Shown here: piece by piece, positions 8,570-18,534 of the stretch | How the letters are laid out: every line of letters starts with the position of its first letter | How positions within the stretch are numbered: position 1 is the stretch's first letter | Assembly (NCBI RefSeq): GCF_014202415.1 | Contig: NZ_JACHGR010000011.1 | Location: forward strand, 1 to 64,000 | Reading direction: 5' to 3' | From: Tolumonas osonensis | GTDB taxonomy: Bacteria; Pseudomonadota; Gammaproteobacteria; Enterobacterales; Aeromonadaceae | Length of the DNA: 64,000 bases | Position numbers and translations under genes: made by a program | Notes under the pieces: model-generated | Seen by the model: only the letters and a program-made list of their open reading frames with translations | The model's database searches: none | What the model was told of the DNA's origin: nothing

Positions 8570-9679
8570 TCAGACGCCGCGCTCAGGATATCGCCGCGGA
8601 CAGGCCCGCCCGTCGGCATGGAATAAATGGCAGCGTTCTGCCGGCAAGCCGATGTTCAGCGCGGTGCCTTCTTCGACGACGGCGACATCATGGTGGCGGT
8701 ACACCAGCGCGGAATCCTGCCCGGCCAGCTGCAGATGAATATGGGTTTCGTTGCCGAGCTGCTCGACCACCTGAATGTCGCCGCAAAGATGATGAGTGGC
8801 ATTGTCGGCGTCCAGCAGATGTTCGGGGCGGATACCAAGGGTCATCTGATCGCCGGCCGAGACGGTCGAGCCATCCACGGGCAGCCAGAGGACGGTTTGC
8901 CCGGCGATCTCCACCTGTACCCGTTCACTTTCTGCGGCCAGTACGGTGACGGGCAGAAAGTTCATTTTCGGCGAGCCGAGAAAACCGGCGACAAAACGGT
9001 TGGCAGGGTAGTGATACAGCTCCAGCGGTTTACCGACCTGGGAAATGTGGCCTTTGTCCAGCACGACGATTTTATGCGCCAGGGTCATGGCTTCCACCTG
9101 ATCGTGGGTGACATAAATCATGGTACAGCCGAGGCGCTTATGCAGGCGAGCCAGTTCGATGCGCATCTGCACCCGCAGGGCGGCGTCGAGGTTGGAGAGC
9201 GGTTCATCCAGCAGGAAAACATGGGGTTCGGCGACCAGGGTGCGGCCGATGGCAACCCGCTGGCGTTGTCCGCCGGAGAGGGCCTTGGGCTGGCGATCGA
9301 GCAACTGGTCGAGCTGCAGGGTTTCGGCTGCCTGTTGTACCCGTTGCCGGATCTCGGCCTTGCCGGTGCCGGCCAGTTTCAGGCCGAAAGACATGTTATC
9401 GGCAACGGAGAGATGCGGGTAAAGAGCATACGACTGGAACACCATACCGACGCCGCGTTCGGCGGGCGGAATGTCATTCATGCGCTGGTCACCGATCAAC
9501 AGATCGCCGGCGGAGATATCTTCCAGCCCGGCGATCATGCGCAGCAGGGTGGATTTGCCGCAGCCGGACGGGCCGACGAAAACCACAAACTCGCCGTCTT
9601 CAATATCGAGATTGATGTCTTTGGAAATGGTGACATCGCCGAAGGTTTTACAGACATTACGCAGGGTTACACCCGCCAT
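8570..9679 (-). CDS. malK: Second MalK: maltose ABC transporter ATPase paralogue
   Basis: This 369-aa ABC ATPase has Walker [10 protein letters not shown], signature [13 protein letters not shown], Walker [17 protein letters not shown], the His switch YVTHDQ and the MalK regulatory C-terminal domain ([17 protein letters not shown]). It is nearly collinear with the other MalK at 12071-13180 and looks about 70 percent identical by eye. The ATG at 9679 follows AGGAG by 6 nt; the in-frame GTG one codon earlier is too close. It is the last gene of the malK-lamB-malM block, 147 nt after malM. It may be a redundant energiser of MalFG, may serve another maltodextrin permease, or may tune MalT sequestration, a known role of MalK. 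One visible difference is LAHKIVVL where the other copy and E. coli have LADKIVVL. Confidence 0.92.
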   Translation of the reverse strand: MAGVTLRNVCKTFGDVTISKDINLDIEDGEFVVFVGPSGCGKSTLLRMIAGLEDISAGDLLIGDQRMNDIPPAERGVGMVFQSYALYPHLSVADNMSFGLKLAGTGKAEIRQRVQQAAETLQLDQLLDRQPKALSGGQRQRVAIGRTLVAEPHVFLLDEPLSNLDAALRVQMRIELARLHKRLGCTMIYVTHDQVEAMTLAHKIVVLDKGHISQVGKPLELYHYPANRFVAGFLGSPKMNFLPVTVLAAESERVQVEIAGQTVLWLPVDGSTVSAGDQMTLGIRPEHLLDADNATHHLCGDIQVVEQLGNETHIHLQLAGQDSALVYRHHDVAVVEEGTALNIGLPAERCHLFHADGRACPRRYPERGV

Positions 9680-9744
9680 CACAGACTCCTGTTACGACAT
9701 TATGCGGTTGGCCGAGATCAGAGAGTGTGCCTGCGGTTGTCGGG

Positions 9745-9757
9745 TGTGAACATCACA
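9745..9757. promoter_or_regulatory. Inverted repeat upstream of second malK
   Basis: TGTGA-ACA-TCACA is a perfect inverted repeat about 65 nt before the second malK start. The half-sites look like CRP half-sites, but they are separated by 3 nt instead of 6. CRP binding is therefore doubtful and the true binder is unknown. Confidence 0.3.
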
Positions 9758-9796
9758 AAGGTGCTTTTTTGCGAAGTTTAAGCGGTTTTCGTAAGA

Positions 9797-9816
9797 GGCC
9801 TGATACACATCAGGCC
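9797..9816 (-). promoter_or_regulatory. Hairpin between malM and second malK
   Basis: GGCCTGAT (9797-9804) and ATCAGGCC (9809-9816) form a perfect 8-bp stem with a 4-nt loop, 10 nt after the malM stop. No T run follows on the minus strand. It is more likely an mRNA-end stabiliser or weak attenuator than a full terminator. Confidence 0.5.
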
Positions 9817-9826
9817 AGATGCGACA

Positions 9827-10702
9827 TTATGAGCGGGGCTGAATGCTGTTAATAAAGATTGGCCGTGCGCTGGTGGAACCCAGTCGTTCTGCTTCCTCAA
9901 CCAGTGTCATGGCCTGCGCCAGGTTGCCCTGTTTCACGGCTTTTTCGATCTGCTGGTTAAAATAGTGTTCCGTATCCGGTAATGGCTTCATGGCAGTTTT
10001 GGTCGTTCCGGCTTTTGCCGGCGTAAGGGCCAGTCCGGTTGCGGAGGTGGCATCCGGGTGACCGCTGCCAATGGTGACGGCATCGTTATTCCGTTCCGCC
10101 GTGATTTTCAGGCTGAGATGGCCCTGTGTACTGTGTTGCGCGATCGGATCGGGGATGTTCGGTGGCTGGTTGCCGGTAGCTTTGGCATATGCCTTGGCGG
10201 CGCCTTCCAATGTGGTGTGTTGCGCCACATCCTGTGGGGTAGTGTAGATCAGCAGATAAATGCTTTTCTGGTCCGGTGCGGGAGCGAGTTTCAATGTGCC
10301 CTCCAGCCGATCGGCGGTTAGCAGCGACGCGGGTTGATAGCTGAACTGGTTGCTGGAGTAAAACGCCGCAGGTTGTTGGTTCTGATCCAGCACCAGGACG
10401 TTAGGTGCGAACACCTGTTTGCCATCCAGCAGACTGCGTAAGCGCAATGTCAGCGTGCCGTGACCTGCCGGCAGTTGCAGTGCCAGCACTTTGCCGCTGA
10501 TCTGGTTCAGGGGGATGGTTTGTCCTGAGGCATCCATGTCGAATTCGGCATTTTCACCGGCCTGAACCGGTTGCCAGTGAATGGCTTGCAGATGCGATGC
10601 CGTGATGGCCGGCGCAGTCTGGTTATCTTCTGCGGCGAAAACCGGTGTGGCCAGACCACCGAATGTCAGGGACAGCAAAAAGGCGAGCGTGGTGTATTTC
10701 AT
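9827..10702 (-). CDS. malM: Maltose operon periplasmic protein MalM
   Basis: MalM is a periplasmic protein made with the maltose porin; its molecular role is not established. The 291-aa product has a Sec signal peptide of about 23 residues ending VFA-AED. The mature part holds the family's features: IHWQPVQAGENAEFDMD, a beta-rich middle with YLLIYTTPQD, and a Thr/Ala/Pro-rich stretch around residues 210-235. It lies 66 nt after lamB, with a hairpin between them, and is followed by the second malK. Co-expression with lamB under MalT is expected from position. Confidence 0.88.
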   Translation of the reverse strand: MKYTTLAFLLSLTFGGLATPVFAAEDNQTAPAITASHLQAIHWQPVQAGENAEFDMDASGQTIPLNQISGKVLALQLPAGHGTLTLRLRSLLDGKQVFAPNVLVLDQNQQPAAFYSSNQFSYQPASLLTADRLEGTLKLAPAPDQKSIYLLIYTTPQDVAQHTTLEGAAKAYAKATGNQPPNIPDPIAQHSTQGHLSLKITAERNNDAVTIGSGHPDATSATGLALTPAKAGTTKTAMKPLPDTEHYFNQQIEKAVKQGNLAQAMTLVEEAERLGSTSARPIFINSIQPRS

Positions 10703-10738
10703 AAAGGCGACCTTATTTCAGATAACAGCAAAGCAAAC

Positions 10739-10760
10739 AGCCGGCTCAACCGAGCCGGCT
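10739..10760 (-). promoter_or_regulatory. Hairpin in the lamB-malM gap
   Basis: AGCCGGCTC (10739-10747) pairs perfectly with GAGCCGGCT (10752-10760) around a 4-nt loop, 8 nt after the lamB stop. The next bases on the minus strand are GTTTGC, which is not a real T run. Partial termination or 3'-end protection of lamB mRNA fits. Confidence 0.6.
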
Positions 10761-10768
10761 CAGAACCA

Positions 10769-12070
<1,302 letters not shown>

Positions 12071-13180
12071 CTAGACGCCCAATTCTTTATGCAACCGGCG
12101 GCAGGCGGTGCCGTCTTCGCGGAACAGATGGCAGCGGTGTACCGGCAGGCCGATTTCGATGGCGGAGCCTTCTTCGACCAGCGCGACATCGTTGTGGCGG
12201 TACACCAGGTTTTGCTGGATGCTCGGCATCTGCACGTGGATCTGGGTTTCGTTGCCGAGCTGTTCGACCACACTGACCTCGCCGCGCAGGCGGTATTCGG
12301 CATGCTCGCCGGGCAACAGATGCTCCGGACGGATACCGAGGGAAAGCATGGTGCCGGGCTGTAAATCGTGACCTTCCACCGGTAGCCAGAGTTGTTGCTG
12401 ATCGTGCAGTTCGACCTGTACACGTCCGGCTTCGGCAGCGATGACCTTCACCGGCAGAAAATTCATCTTCGGCGAACCGATAAAACCGGCGACAAAGCGG
12501 TTGGCCGGGTAGTGATACAGCTCCAGCGGTTTGCCGACCTGCGCGATGCGACCACCTTCCAGCACCACGATCTTGTCGGCCAGCGTCATCGCTTCGACCT
12601 GATCGTGAGTGACGTAAATCATGGTGCTGCGCAGCCGCTTGTGCAGACGGGCGATCTCGATGCGCATCTGCACACGCAGGCCGGCATCGAGGTTGGACAG
12701 CGGTTCATCCAGCAGGAACACCTGCGGTTCGGCGACCAGGGTGCGGCCGATGGCGACACGCTGGCGTTGACCGCCGGAGAGCGCTTTGGGCCGGCGATCC
12801 AGTAGATGCGCCAGTTGCAGCACTTCCGAAGCGTGATTGACCCGCTGCTGGATCTGCGGTTTGTCGGCGCCGGCCAGCTTTAGACCGAACGACATGTTGT
12901 CGGCCACCGACAGATGCGGGTAGAGCGCGTAGGACTGGAACACCATGCCGACGCCGCGTTCGGCCGGCGGCACGTCATTCATGCGGCGTTCGCCGATCAT
13001 CAGTTCGCCGGAGGTGATATCTTCCAGTCCGGCAATCATGCGCAGCAGGGTGGACTTGCCACAGCCGGACGGGCCGACAAAGACCACAAACTCGCCGTTA
13101 TGGATCTCCAGATTGATGTCTTTGGAAATCGCTGCCTCGCCGTAGGTTTTGCATACATTTCGCAGTGTCACGCCCGCCAT
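12071..13180 (-). CDS. malK: Maltose/maltodextrin ABC transporter ATPase MalK
   Basis: MalK is the ATP-hydrolysing subunit of MalFGK2 on the cytoplasmic membrane face; when transport is idle it also holds MalT inactive. The 369-aa product has Walker [11 protein letters not shown]-loop FQSYALYPH, signature [13 protein letters not shown], Walker [11 protein letters not shown], switch His THDQ, and a full regulatory domain with GIRPEHLL and [16 protein letters not shown] at 13180 follows AGGAG by 6 nt. It is the first gene of the minus-strand transcript, divergent from malEFG as in E. coli, behind five MalT-box-like sites. A second malK lies three genes downstream. Confidence 0.96.
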   Translation of the reverse strand: MAGVTLRNVCKTYGEAAISKDINLEIHNGEFVVFVGPSGCGKSTLLRMIAGLEDITSGELMIGERRMNDVPPAERGVGMVFQSYALYPHLSVADNMSFGLKLAGADKPQIQQRVNHASEVLQLAHLLDRRPKALSGGQRQRVAIGRTLVAEPQVFLLDEPLSNLDAGLRVQMRIEIARLHKRLRSTMIYVTHDQVEAMTLADKIVVLEGGRIAQVGKPLELYHYPANRFVAGFIGSPKMNFLPVKVIAAEAGRVQVELHDQQQLWLPVEGHDLQPGTMLSLGIRPEHLLPGEHAEYRLRGEVSVVEQLGNETQIHVQMPSIQQNLVYRHNDVALVEEGSAIEIGLPVHRCHLFREDGTACRRLHKELGV

Positions 13181-13261
13181 GAGTTACTCCTTACCACCTG
13201 ACTTTTCCCGTATTGCCCGTGGCAACCGGATTACTGACTGCGGTCAATAGTGCGGCGGGTT

Positions 13262-13271
13262 AGCGAGGAGG
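13262..13271 (+). promoter_or_regulatory. MalT-box-like site 1
   Basis: AGCGAGGAGG matches the MalT consensus GGGGA(T/G)GAGG at 8 of 10 positions. It is part of a local inverted repeat, GGAGGA-AA-TCCTCC (13267-13280), so a second, weaker box faces it on the other strand. Confidence 0.5.
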
Positions 13272-13298
13272 AAATCCTCCGCGAAAAATCTTTTTGGG

Positions 13299-13308
13299 GG
13301 GGATGAGA
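13299..13308 (+). promoter_or_regulatory. MalT-box-like site 2
   Basis: GGGGATGAGA matches the MalT consensus at 9 of 10 positions. It sits 13 bp from the next box, the usual order of spacing for paired MalT sites. Confidence 0.75.
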
Positions 13309-13311
13309 CGG

Positions 13312-13321
13312 GTGGAGGAGG
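13312..13321 (+). promoter_or_regulatory. MalT-box-like site 3
   Basis: GTGGAGGAGG matches the MalT consensus at 9 of 10 positions, in the same orientation as site 2 and 3 nt after it. Confidence 0.7.
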
Positions 13322-13450
13322 AAATGCGGAATCAGGGCGGGCGCGGTGGTGCAGACGAAATAGTGTGAGGCTGACCGCAATCTGACGACGAGATTTTGTT
13401 GCGCCAGCGCACAAAATCTATGGTTGTGTCGGTTGTGTCACATAAAACAG

Positions 13451-13475
13451 GGGGAGGGGCGTAGAGAGGAGGAGG
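13451..13475 (+). promoter_or_regulatory. MalT-box pair 4 and 5, upstream of malE
   Basis: GGGGAGGGGC (13451-13460, 8 of 10) and GAGGAGGAGG (13466-13475, 9 of 10) form a direct repeat with a 15-nt step. They lie about 175 nt before the malE start codon and are the likely MalT sites for malEFG. Confidence 0.7.
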
Positions 13476-13650
13476 ATGCTGCACTGGCTACACCACTGCA
13501 GACTGTGTACCGCTGCCGGAAGAGACTGCGTATTCCCTGTGCGCTGTGACTGTAATTAGCCCGCTTTTCCGCAACATTTATCCATGCGACATCGATTCAT
13601 GCGATATCTCTATCATGTGAAGAGTTATGCCATTCAAGAAGGACGTGACA

Positions 13651-14832
13651 ATGAAAAAGATAAAAAACCTGGCCCTGACCGCGTTAGCTGCGCTGGTGAT
13701 TTCGGCTCCGGCAATGGCCAAGCTGCAGGAAGGTAAACTGGTTATCTGGATCAACGGCGACAAAGGTTATAACGGTCTGGCAGAAGTCGGTAAGAAGTTT
13801 GAGCAGGATACCGGGGTGCAGGTGCTGGTCGAGCATCCGGACAAGATGGAAGAGAAATATCCGCAGGTGGCCGCTTCCGGCGACGGTCCGGATATCGTGT
13901 TCTGGGCGCATGACCGGTTTGGCGGCTATGCCCAGTCCGGTTTGCTGACCGAGGTGAATCCTTCCAAAGAGCTGAAAGACAAGCTGTTCCCGTTCACCTG
14001 GGATGCAGTACGCTTCAACGGCAAACTGATTGGCTATCCGGTGGCGGTGGAAGCGCTGTCGCTGATTTACAACAAAGACCTGATCAAGACTCCGCCTAAG
14101 ACCTGGGAAGAAATTCCGGCGCTGGACAAGGAACTGCGCGCCAAAGGCAAGAGTGCCATCATGTGGAACCTGCAGGAACCTTACTTCTCCTGGCCATTAC
14201 TGGCGGCTGCCGGTGGTTACGCCTTCAAAACGACTGCAGACGGCTATGATGCGAAGAATGTTGGTGTGAATAACGAAGGGGCGCAGGCCGGTTTGCAGTT
14301 CATCGTCGATCTGGTGAAGAACAAGCATATTTCGGCTGACGTGGATTACTCCATCGCTGATGCCGCGTTCAACAAGGGTGAAACCGCGATGACCATCAAT
14401 GGTCCGTGGGCATGGAGCAACTCGGACAAGAGCGGCATCAACTACGGTGTCACTCAGTTGCCGACCTTCAAGGGTAAGCCATCCAAGGCGTTTGTCGGCG
14501 TGCTGACCGCAGGCATCAACTCGGCCAGCCCGAACAAGGATCTGGCTGCGGAGTTCCTCGAGAACTATCTGCTGACCGACGAAGGTCTGGACAAGGTGAA
14601 CAAGGACAAACCACTGGGTGCGGTGTCGCTGATGTCCTTCCAGAAGAAACTGGAAACGGATCCGCGCATTGCGGCCACCATGGCGAACGCGCAGACGGGT
14701 GAAATCATGCCGAACATTCCGCAGATGACCGCGTTCTGGTATGCCGAGAAAAACGCCATCGTGAATGCCACTGCCGGTCGTCAGCCGGTGAAAGCAGCAT
14801 TGGACGAAGTGGCCAAGCAAATGACGAAGTAA
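13651..14832 (+). CDS. malE: Maltose/maltodextrin-binding periplasmic protein
   Basis: MalE binds maltodextrins in the periplasm and delivers them to MalFGK2. The precursor is 393 aa with a signal peptide ending APAMA before [20 protein letters not shown], almost the E. coli mature start. Ligand and fold motifs are intact: [39 protein letters not shown] and [16 protein letters not shown]. The ATG at 13651 is chosen because AAGGA lies 8 nt upstream and the signal peptide begins there; the longer frame from 13627 adds residues without signal character. It is first in malEFG, and an intergenic hairpin follows it. Confidence 0.97.
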   Translation: MKKIKNLALTALAALVISAPAMAKLQEGKLVIWINGDKGYNGLAEVGKKFEQDTGVQVLVEHPDKMEEKYPQVAASGDGPDIVFWAHDRFGGYAQSGLLTEVNPSKELKDKLFPFTWDAVRFNGKLIGYPVAVEALSLIYNKDLIKTPPKTWEEIPALDKELRAKGKSAIMWNLQEPYFSWPLLAAAGGYAFKTTADGYDAKNVGVNNEGAQAGLQFIVDLVKNKHISADVDYSIADAAFNKGETAMTINGPWAWSNSDKSGINYGVTQLPTFKGKPSKAFVGVLTAGINSASPNKDLAAEFLENYLLTDEGLDKVNKDKPLGAVSLMSFQKKLETDPRIAATMANAQTGEIMPNIPQMTAFWYAEKNAIVNATAGRQPVKAALDEVAKQMTK

Positions 14833-14857
14833 TTCCCGCTCGTCAACAGTCGTAAAA

Positions 14858-14877
14858 GAGGGCGGGTTGCCGCCCTC
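14858..14877 (+). promoter_or_regulatory. Hairpin between malE and malF
   Basis: GAGGGCGG (14858-14865) pairs perfectly with CCGCCCTC (14870-14877) around GTTG, 25 nt after the malE stop, with no T run. In E. coli the same gap holds REP hairpins that protect malE mRNA and give it excess over malF. A similar role is inferred. Confidence 0.6.
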
Positions 14878-14901
14878 AGTTGTAATCAGACGGAGTGTCT
14901 C

Positions 14902-16488
14902 ATGCAGTTATCTGTTGCCCATACCACTCCGCCGCGCCTGCCACAGAACAAGAAGTGGTGGCGCAGCGCGATGTTTACCCGTTCCTTACTTGGTCTGGTG
15001 GCCATACTGAATGGCTATTTGATTGTGCAGATGTACGCGCAACGCGAATATCTGTTTGCGATGCTGACGTTATTGCTGGCCGGAACCGGGATTTACCTGT
15101 TTGCCAGCCGCAAAGCCTACTCCTGGCGCTATGTCTATCCGGGACTGGTCGGCATGGGACTGTTTGTGCTGTTCCCGCTGTTCTGCACCATTGGCATTGC
15201 GTTTACCAACTACAGTGCGATGCATCAGCTCAGCTTTGAACGTGCGCAGTCGGTGATCATGCAGCGCCAGTTCCAGAGTGGTAATACACTGGGTTTTACT
15301 CTGCTGGGCAGCGATGGCCACTGGCAGCTGCAACTGCAGGACGGTGAAACCGGGCAGATGCTGTTATCGGCACCGTTTGCGCTGGATAACCAGCCGCAGC
15401 GCCTGACCATGATGCCACAAGCCGGTGATGCCGGTTTGAGCAAGGCGCCGCTGAAAGTGATCACCAAAAACCGTCAGGCACTGGGACAGCTGACCGCGGT
15501 ACTGCCGGATGGCAGCGAGCTGGTGATGAGTTCATTGCGCCAGTTCTCGGCGATCAAGCCACTGTATAGTCTGCAAAGTGACGGCCGTGCTCTGCGCAAT
15601 AACCAGAGTGGTGAGCTTTACCTGCCAAATGACGAGAGCGGCTATTATCAGGCGGTAGATCAGAGCGGGAACTGGGTGGCCGACAGCAAGCTCAGCCCCG
15701 GTTATACCGTGACCATCGGCTGGGATAATTTCCTGCGCGTGTTACAGGATAAAGGCATCCAGCAGCCGTTCATCAAAATCTTTATCTGGACAGTGCTGTT
15801 CTCCGGGCTGACCGTGCTGTTTACGCTGGCGGTGGGCATGGTGCTGGCCTGCCTGGTGCAGTGGCAACCGCTGAAAGGCAAGGCGATGTACCGTCTGCTG
15901 CTGATCCTGCCATATGCGGTGCCGAGTTTTATCTCCATCCTGATTTTCAAAGGTTTGTTTAACCAGAGTTTCGGTGAGATCAACATGCTGCTGGAGCAGA
16001 TGTTCGGCCTGAAACCGGAATGGTTTACCAACCCGATGCTGGCGAAGGCGATGATCCTGATCGTCAACATCTGGCTGGGGTATCCGTACATGATGATCCT
16101 CTGTATGGGGCTGCTGAAAGCCATTCCGGACGATCTGTACGAAGCGTCGGCGCTGGATGGTGCGACCCCGCTGCAGAATTTCTTCCGCATCACGCTGCCA
16201 CTGCTGATCAAGCCGCTGACTCCGCTGCTGATTGCCAGTTTCGCTTTCAACTTCAACAACTTCGTACTGATTCAGTTGTTGACCAACGGCGGGCCGAACA
16301 TGATTGGCACCAGTACGCCGGCGGGGAATACCGATCTGTTGGTGAGCTACACCTACCGCATCGCGTTTGAGGGCAGTGGCGGACAGGACTTCGGTCTGGC
16401 GGCGGCGATTGCGACACTGATCTTCCTGCTGGTGGGCGCGCTGGCGGTCCTTAACCTCAAAGCCAGTAAATTAAGCGTGGAACAATAA
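14902..16488 (+). CDS. malF: Maltose ABC transporter permease MalF
   Basis: MalF is one of two membrane subunits of the maltose importer. The 528-aa protein starts with a hydrophobic N-terminal region of three membrane segments and then has the large periplasmic P2 loop (about residues 95-275) unique to MalF. The remaining segments follow. The coupling EAA motif appears as [22 protein letters not shown], near residues 415-435, and contacts MalK. E. coli MalF is 514 aa. It lies 69 nt after malE and 11 nt before malG. Confidence 0.95.
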   Translation: MQLSVAHTTPPRLPQNKKWWRSAMFTRSLLGLVAILNGYLIVQMYAQREYLFAMLTLLLAGTGIYLFASRKAYSWRYVYPGLVGMGLFVLFPLFCTIGIAFTNYSAMHQLSFERAQSVIMQRQFQSGNTLGFTLLGSDGHWQLQLQDGETGQMLLSAPFALDNQPQRLTMMPQAGDAGLSKAPLKVITKNRQALGQLTAVLPDGSELVMSSLRQFSAIKPLYSLQSDGRALRNNQSGELYLPNDESGYYQAVDQSGNWVADSKLSPGYTVTIGWDNFLRVLQDKGIQQPFIKIFIWTVLFSGLTVLFTLAVGMVLACLVQWQPLKGKAMYRLLLILPYAVPSFISILIFKGLFNQSFGEINMLLEQMFGLKPEWFTNPMLAKAMILIVNIWLGYPYMMILCMGLLKAIPDDLYEASALDGATPLQNFFRITLPLLIKPLTPLLIASFAFNFNNFVLIQLLTNGGPNMIGTSTPAGNTDLLVSYTYRIAFEGSGGQDFGLAAAIATLIFLLVGALAVLNLKASKLSVEQ

Positions 16489-16499
16489 GGAGCTGCAGT

Positions 16500-17390
16500 A
16501 TGGCTATCGTGCAAACCAAAGCATTACGTTATCGCCTGTGGGCGGCGCACGCCGGGTTGTGGTGCTTTATCGCGCTGATCATGTTTCCGCTGCTGATGGT
16601 GATTGCGATTTCACTGCGTAGCGGCAACTTCGCTACCGGCGAGTTGATCCCGTCCAACCCGTCGCTGGATCACTGGAAACTGGCGCTGGGTTTCAGCATC
16701 ACCAATCCGGATGGCTCGGTGACCCCGCCGCCGTTCCCGGTGCTGCTGTGGCTGTGGAACTCGGTCAAGGTAGCATTTGTCACCGCGACCGGCATCGTGG
16801 CACTGTCTACCACCTGTGCCTATGCCTTTGCCCGCATGAAGTTCCGCGGCAAGAGCGCGCTGCTCAAAGGGATGCTGATTTTCCAGATGTTCCCGGCGGT
16901 GCTGTCGCTGGTGGCCTTGTATGCCCTGTTTGACCGTATCGGGCAGTACATTCCGTTCCTGGGTCTCAACACCCATGGCGGGCTGATCTTCGCCTATCTA
17001 GGCGGTATCGCGCTGCATGTCTGGACCATCAAGGGCTATTTCGAAACCATCGACGGTTCGCTGGAAGAAGCGGCGGCGCTGGATGGCGCGACCCCATGGC
17101 AGGCATTCCGCCTGGTACTGCTGCCGTTGTCGGTGCCGATCCTGGCGGTGGTGTTCATTCTGTCGTTCATCGGTGCAGTCACCGAAGTACCTATCGCCTC
17201 GCTGCTGCTGCGTGATGTCGGTAGCTACACGCTGGCGGTGGGTATGCAGCAATATCTCTATCCGCAGAACTATCTGTGGGGCGATTTTGCCGCAGCGGCG
17301 GTGTTATCCGCGATTCCAATCACCGTGGTGTTCCTGCTGGCACAACGCTGGCTGGTCGGCGGTCTGACTGCCGGGGGGGTCAAAGGGTAG
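16500..17390 (+). CDS. malG: Maltose ABC transporter permease MalG
   Basis: MalG is the second membrane subunit of MalFGK2, with six predicted membrane segments in 296 aa, exactly the E. coli length. The EAA loop reads [23 protein letters not shown] (about residues 190-212). The C terminus ends TAGGVKG, as in E. coli, where this tail reaches into the MalK dimer. AAGGAG precedes the ATG. It is the last gene of malEFG and is followed by a rho-independent terminator. Confidence 0.96.
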   Translation: MAIVQTKALRYRLWAAHAGLWCFIALIMFPLLMVIAISLRSGNFATGELIPSNPSLDHWKLALGFSITNPDGSVTPPPFPVLLWLWNSVKVAFVTATGIVALSTTCAYAFARMKFRGKSALLKGMLIFQMFPAVLSLVALYALFDRIGQYIPFLGLNTHGGLIFAYLGGIALHVWTIKGYFETIDGSLEEAAALDGATPWQAFRLVLLPLSVPILAVVFILSFIGAVTEVPIASLLLRDVGSYTLAVGMQQYLYPQNYLWGDFAAAAVLSAIPITVVFLLAQRWLVGGLTAGGVKG

Positions 17391-17450
17391 TTTCACTTTT
17401 TATGGTTGTGTTCGTTTATCTTTCCTTGTTTTGACGGAGTTATTCCCGGA

Positions 17451-17477
17451 TGCCAGTTGCCAGACTGGCATTTTTTT
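17451..17477 (+). terminator. Terminator of malEFG
   Basis: TGCCAGT (17451-17457) pairs with ACTGGCA (17464-17470) around 6 nt, followed by seven T. It lies 60 nt after malG and before the hydrolase gene. Confidence 0.88.
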
Positions 17478-17540
17478 CTGCTACGCTTTTTTAAGGGAGA
17501 GGTCTATTGCCGCGGTTTTATCTGCGGCGGGAGTGTGACG

Positions 17541-18500
17541 ATGCGTTACACCAATCAGGATGGCAGTCAGCGATCCTTTCCACTCAAACATGTCCTGCGC
17601 CGCCAGACCGGCTGGCATGGCGAACGGCAACCGCGCTCGGGACGTACCGGAATACCGGTGCCGGTGGTGCATAATGACGGTGCCGATTTGCATCAGTACC
17701 AGCACGATACGCTGACCTGGATCGGTCACTCCTCGTTTTTACTGCAACTCGGCGGACTCAACATGCTGATCGACCCGGTGATGTCGTCATCACTGGGCGG
17801 CGTGGTGCCGCGCAATGTGGCACCGGGCTTAAGCTGGTCGGCACTGCCGAAGAAAATTGATGTGGTGATGATCACCCACAATCACCGTGACCATATGGAT
17901 GTGCCGACGCTGAAAAAGCTGGGGCCGCATCCGCTGTATCTGGTGCCGCACGGCATGCGGCACTGGTTCCTGAAAAACGGTTTTCCGCAGGTGCAGGAGC
18001 TGGAGTGGTGGCAGCAGACACAGGTGGGCAATGCCATCATGACCTTCGTGCCGGCACAGCACTGGAGCCGTCGCGGGCTGATGGACATGAATACCAGCTG
18101 GTGGGGCGGTTTTGTCATGGAACATGACGGCTTTCGCCTCTATCACGCCGGTGATACCGCCTGGTTTGAGGGTTTCCGCGACATCGGCCGGCGGTGCGGT
18201 CCGATTGATGTGGCAATGCTGCCGATCGGTGCCTATGCGCCGCGCTGGTTTATGCGTCATCAGCACATGGATCCGGACGATGCATTAAAGGCCTTTGTCG
18301 CGCTGGAGGCGAAACTGTTTGTCGCCATGCACTGGGGCACGTTCAAGCTCACCGATGAACCGCTGAATGAACCACCGATCCGGTTGCGCGATCTGTGGCA
18401 TAAATTGCAGTTGCCGCAGGGACGACTGGCAATTCCTGCCATCGGACAGACGCTGGAGTTTCCGCGGCTCGATCTCTCCATGGCATTATCGGCCGAATAA
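17541..18500 (+). CDS. MBL-fold metallohydrolase (NAPE-PLD/UlaG-like)
   Basis: This 319-aa beta-lactamase-fold protein has the zinc motif THNHRDHMD (HxHxDH), a later HAGD and a C-terminal MHWGTF, an arrangement like bacterial homologues of N-acylphosphatidylethanolamine phospholipase D. It has no signal peptide, so it is probably cytoplasmic. The ATG at 17541 is preferred over the longer frame from 17406: GGGAG lies 8 nt upstream, and the longer frame would run through the malEFG terminator. It sits between malG and the convergent malQ, behind its own start region. Nothing links its substrate to maltose, and the substrate is unknown. Confidence 0.8.
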   Translation: MRYTNQDGSQRSFPLKHVLRRQTGWHGERQPRSGRTGIPVPVVHNDGADLHQYQHDTLTWIGHSSFLLQLGGLNMLIDPVMSSSLGGVVPRNVAPGLSWSALPKKIDVVMITHNHRDHMDVPTLKKLGPHPLYLVPHGMRHWFLKNGFPQVQELEWWQQTQVGNAIMTFVPAQHWSRRGLMDMNTSWWGGFVMEHDGFRLYHAGDTAWFEGFRDIGRRCGPIDVAMLPIGAYAPRWFMRHQHMDPDDALKAFVALEAKLFVAMHWGTFKLTDEPLNEPPIRLRDLWHKLQLPQGRLAIPAIGQTLEFPRLDLSMALSAE

Positions 18501-18523
18501 AAAAGGGACTGCCATGCAGTCCC
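18499..18523 (-). terminator. Terminator of malPQ
   Basis: GGGACTGC (18505-18512) and GCAGTCCC (18516-18523) form an 8-bp stem with a 3-nt loop. Read on the minus strand it is followed by T6 (the A run at 18499-18504), 12 nt after the malQ stop. The A run overlaps the end of the hydrolase gene. Confidence 0.85.
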
Positions 18524-18534
18524 AAAAATGCCGC

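Larger units (their letters stand above)
13181..13650. promoter_or_regulatory. malK/malE divergent control region
   Basis: This 470-nt gap separates malK (minus) from malE (plus). It holds five MalT-box-like decamers, all on the plus strand, in a group of three near malK and a pair nearer malE, listed separately. E. coli malEp-malKp also uses five MalT boxes. Sequences resembling CRP half-sites occur (for example TGTGA near 13366), but I found no convincing full 16-bp site. I see no coding region. Confidence 0.8.

Noticed and set aside
9745-9757. CRP site upstream of the second malK
   Set aside because: Half-sites are perfect but the spacing is 3 nt instead of 6, so it is kept only as an inverted repeat of unknown use.
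8627-9781. Long plus-strand frame opposite the second malK (also 7463-8416 opposite hldD)
   Set aside because: These are mirror frames of well-supported genes caused by GC-biased third positions. They have no recognisable motifs and no independent start signals.
13366-13381. Possible CRP site TGTGAGGCTGACCGCA in the malK/malE gap
   Set aside because: Only the left half-site fits TGTGA-N6-TCACA; the right half CCGCA is poor. It is mentioned only as a half-site.
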